Part shown: one piece after another, positions 5,693-7,302 of the stretch
Position numbering within the stretch: the first letter of the stretch is position 1
Layout: each line of letters opens with the position of its first letter
Made by a program: the position numbers and the translations under genes
NCBI GenBank assembly: GCA_017999195.1
Contig: JAGOBP010000200.1
Coordinates: forward strand, 1 to 7,302
Length of the DNA stretch: 7,302 nucleotides
Direction of reading: 5' to 3'
From: Thermoflexales bacterium
Lineage (GTDB): Bacteria; Chloroflexota; Anaerolineae; Fen-1058
The notes under the pieces: generated by a model
Databases searched by the model: none
Seen by the model: only the letters and a program-made list of their open reading frames with translations
What the model was told of the DNA's origin: nothing

Positions 5693-6730
5693 ATGTCAAC
5701 AACTGAAAAACTGCGGGTCGCCGTTGTCGGCGCGGGAATTCTCGGTTCGCGCCACGCGCGTGTCTTTGCCGAACAGCCGGATTGTGAATTGATTGCGGTG
5801 GTCGACATCAACTCCGCGCGAGCGGAACAGGTGGCCCAAACGCACGGCGCACGCGCATTTACCGATTATGAAGCGATGTTACACAGCGTGGAGGTCGATG
5901 CGGTCGCCATTGCCACGCCCGATCATCTGCACTGCGCCCCGGTCGTTACGGCGCTGCGGGCGGGCAAGCACGTATTTGTGGAGAAGCCGCTCGCGACAAC
6001 GGCCCAAGACTCGCGCGACATGGTGGCCGCAGCCGCCTCGGCCAAGGTCGTCGCCATGGTGAATTACAGCCAGCGGTATGTGTCTGATCACGTTTGGATC
6101 AAGCGGGCGATCGAAAGCGGCGAACTGGGCCAACCGGCCTTTATCCTCTCGGTCAAATTCGACACCCGTTCGGTGCCGACTGGAATGATCGCCGGCTGGG
6201 CCGCGCAGACTTCGCCGATCTATTTCATGAGCAGTCACGATCTGGACCTGGTGCATTGGTTCCTCGGCACGGACCCGATCGATGTGTTTGCGCAAGAGGT
6301 GCGCGGCACACTGGAAGCGCAGGGCATTCCTGTCCACGATGGGCTGAACGCGCTCATTCAGTTCGAGGGCGGTGTCAGCGCGAATTTCCACAGTTCGTGG
6401 ATCCATCCCAACACCTACCCGCGTATTGCCGATGGGTACATGCAGATCATCGGAAGTGAGGGCGCGCTCACCTATCACGCCCGCACGCGGACGGCCGAGT
6501 TGTACAACGCGCGCGGTGGACAAGAAGTGAAATTCAGCGGGCCGCACACGGCCGATGTCGTCGACGGCAAGATCACAGGCGCGTTTACGGCCTCACTGCG
6601 CCATTTCGTGGACTGCATTCGCGAGGGCCGTGAGCCGGACACTTCACCGCGACGCGTGTTACCCACCGCCGAAGTTCAAGCCGCCGCCATCCAATCGCTT
6701 GGCAGCAGGCAGCCGGTGCGGTTGAAGTAA
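5693..6730 (+). CDS. Gfo/Idh/MocA family NAD(P)-dependent oxidoreductase
   Basis: This 345-residue cytoplasmic dehydrogenase has an N-terminal Rossmann domain with the dinucleotide loop V-G-A-G-I-L-G-S-R-H (12-21) and an acidic residue after the second strand (D38 in V-V-D-I-N), which favours NAD over NADP. The sugar-dehydrogenase signature E-K-P (97-99) includes the family's catalytic Lys98. The block S-S-H-D-L-D-L-V-H-W (180-189) supplies Asp185 and His188 at the place of the Asp/His catalytic pair of inositol dehydrogenase. The C-terminal alpha/beta domain is complete and the length is typical. The ATG at 5693 is 9 bases after the previous stop, and TAAGG (5681-5685) overlapping that stop serves as ribosome binding site, so coupling is likely. 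The substrate is unknown. The operon suggests an amino sugar or its anhydro form; levoglucosan dehydrogenase is a relative acting on a 1,6-anhydro sugar, but this is only an analogy. Confidence 0.9.
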   Translation: MSTTEKLRVAVVGAGILGSRHARVFAEQPDCELIAVVDINSARAEQVAQTHGARAFTDYEAMLHSVEVDAVAIATPDHLHCAPVVTALRAGKHVFVEKPLATTAQDSRDMVAAAASAKVVAMVNYSQRYVSDHVWIKRAIESGELGQPAFILSVKFDTRSVPTGMIAGWAAQTSPIYFMSSHDLDLVHWFLGTDPIDVFAQEVRGTLEAQGIPVHDGLNALIQFEGGVSANFHSSWIHPNTYPRIADGYMQIIGSEGALTYHARTRTAELYNARGGQEVKFSGPHTADVVDGKITGAFTASLRHFVDCIREGREPDTSPRRVLPTAEVQAAAIQSLGSRQPVRLK

Positions 6731-6786
6731 CTCTGCGGCCTGACATTATTGGGCCAGCCCGCGCTCAACCGCCGGACGACGCCACT
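6731..6786. other. Convergent junction between the operon and the ABC-2 permease gene
   Basis: These 56 bases separate two genes that run toward each other. A bidirectional terminator would be expected, but I see only weak GGCC-based pairing (around 6737-6756) and no T-tract, so termination here may be Rho-dependent or lie inside the opposing gene. Confidence 0.5.
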
Positions 6787-7302
6787 CTATTGCGATGAGA
6801 CAATCAACCGCCGCATGAGCCGCCAGGAAATGAACATCAACCCCAACCCGAGCGCGATCAGACCGCCCAACAGACCCCAGTTGGGCGCGGCGCCATTCAG
6901 GGCAATATCCCGCAACATCAGCGTGCCATACGTGGTGGGCAACAGCCAGGAGATGACGCGCACCGGCTCCCACAGCATATCTAGACTCATGATGAACCCG
7001 CTGAAGAAAACGCTGGCCAGCAGGATGATCATGCTGTATTGCACGGCTTGACTATCGGTTTGCGACACGATCGAAATTACGAAGCCAATCCCCAGCGAAG
7101 TAAACAGCACCGCGCCGATGACCAGGGCGAAGTTCCACCAGTTCCCCAGCATGGGCACGTGCAGGACAAAGACGAGCAGCGCCGATAGGATAGTGGCGAT
7201 CACGCCCCCGAACAGCAGATAACTGATGTATTTGCCAAAGAGCGCTTCCGCTGCCGATAGGGGGGATACGCGAAAGAGTTCCATCGTGCCCACGTTGCGC
7301 TC
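6787..7302 (-). CDS. ABC-2 type transporter permease, C-terminal part (runs off the right edge)
   Basis: The 171 residues visible are the C-terminal half of an export-type ABC permease. The reading frame is open to the edge and begins E-R-N-V-G-T-M-E-L-F-R-V-S-P-L, the conserved cytoplasmic loop that in family members reads like E-R-E-x-G-T-x-E-Q-L-x-V-S-P-L and is always internal. The GTG at 7293 inside it is therefore not a real start. Hydrophobic segments follow at about residues 26-46, 57-78, 87-107 and 143-160, with the S-Q-T-x-x-Q-A region (about 80-86), F-S-G-F-I (98-102) and L-P-T-T-Y (119-123) typical of the ABC-2 membrane family (drug or polymer exporters). The stop TAG is at 6789-6787. 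Its ATPase is probably encoded further right. Its opposite orientation suggests an independent unit unrelated to the sugar operon. Confidence 0.88.
   Translation of the reverse strand, partial: ERNVGTMELFRVSPLSAAEALFGKYISYLLFGGVIATILSALLVFVLHVPMLGNWWNFALVIGAVLFTSLGIGFVISIVSQTDSQAVQYSMIILLASVFFSGFIMSLDMLWEPVRVISWLLPTTYGTLMLRDIALNGAAPNWGLLGGLIALGLGLMFISWRLMRRLIVSSQ

Noticed and set aside
6978..6989. TATCTAGACTCA as a second dre-like operator
   Set aside because: It shares only the CTAGAC core, is not palindromic outside it, and lies within the coding sequence of the ABC-2 permease, where it encodes Ser-Leu-Asp.
1..7302. CRISPR array, tRNA, rRNA, insertion sequence or attachment site
   Set aside because: I found no regularly spaced repeats, cloverleaf-like gene, rRNA segment, transposase or flanking target duplication by eye.

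Overview
The window looks like part of a bacterial chromosome of moderately high GC, most plausibly from the Chloroflexota (Anaerolineae-like). The main clue is the binding lipoprotein: its lipobox cysteine is followed by a long Ala/Pro/Thr-rich linker, a style common in that phylum. A sugar importer without its own ATPase and Gfo/Idh-family dehydrogenases are also frequent there. The taxonomic call is an inference; no rRNA or marker gene is present.

Layout. The left edge (1-206, minus strand) carries the first 68 codons of anmK, encoding 1,6-anhydro-N-acetylmuramic acid kinase. It is divergent from a plus-strand gene series: a GntR/HutC-type repressor (284-1042), namZ encoding a DUF1343 exo-N-acetylmuramidase (1039-2187, overlapping the repressor gene by an ATGA), a sugar-binding lipoprotein (2327-3733), two MalF/MalG-type permeases (3831-4727 and 4808-5683) and a Gfo/Idh/MocA oxidoreductase (5693-6730). 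All intergenic gaps are short and I see no convincing terminator inside the series, so it can be read as one operon. A perfect 14-bp inverted repeat sits between the lipoprotein and the first permease. The right edge (6787-7302, minus strand) is the C-terminal part of an unrelated ABC-2 export permease that converges on the operon.

The divergent control region (207-283) is compact. It holds a near-perfect sigma-70-type promoter for the repressor operon (TTGACA, 17 bp, TATAAC), a good promoter candidate for anmK on the other strand (TAGACA, 16 bp, TATATT), and a 16-bp palindromic element, ACAGGTCTAGACCATT. As I recall the DasR/NagR 'dre' operator consensus, this matches at 14 of 16 positions. 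The element fills the spacer of the anmK promoter exactly and covers the predicted start point of the other, so one bound repressor could silence both directions.

Working together (inference from families and context): the lipoprotein and permeases would import a cell-wall sugar or muro-oligosaccharide, NamZ would release MurNAc from its non-reducing end, and AnmK would convert anhydro-MurNAc to MurNAc-6-phosphate. The regulator would sense an amino-sugar phosphate. The oxidoreductase has no defined role in the known pathway and is the most novel part. The MurNAc-6-P etherase (MurQ), a MurNAc kinase and the importer ATPase are not in the window.
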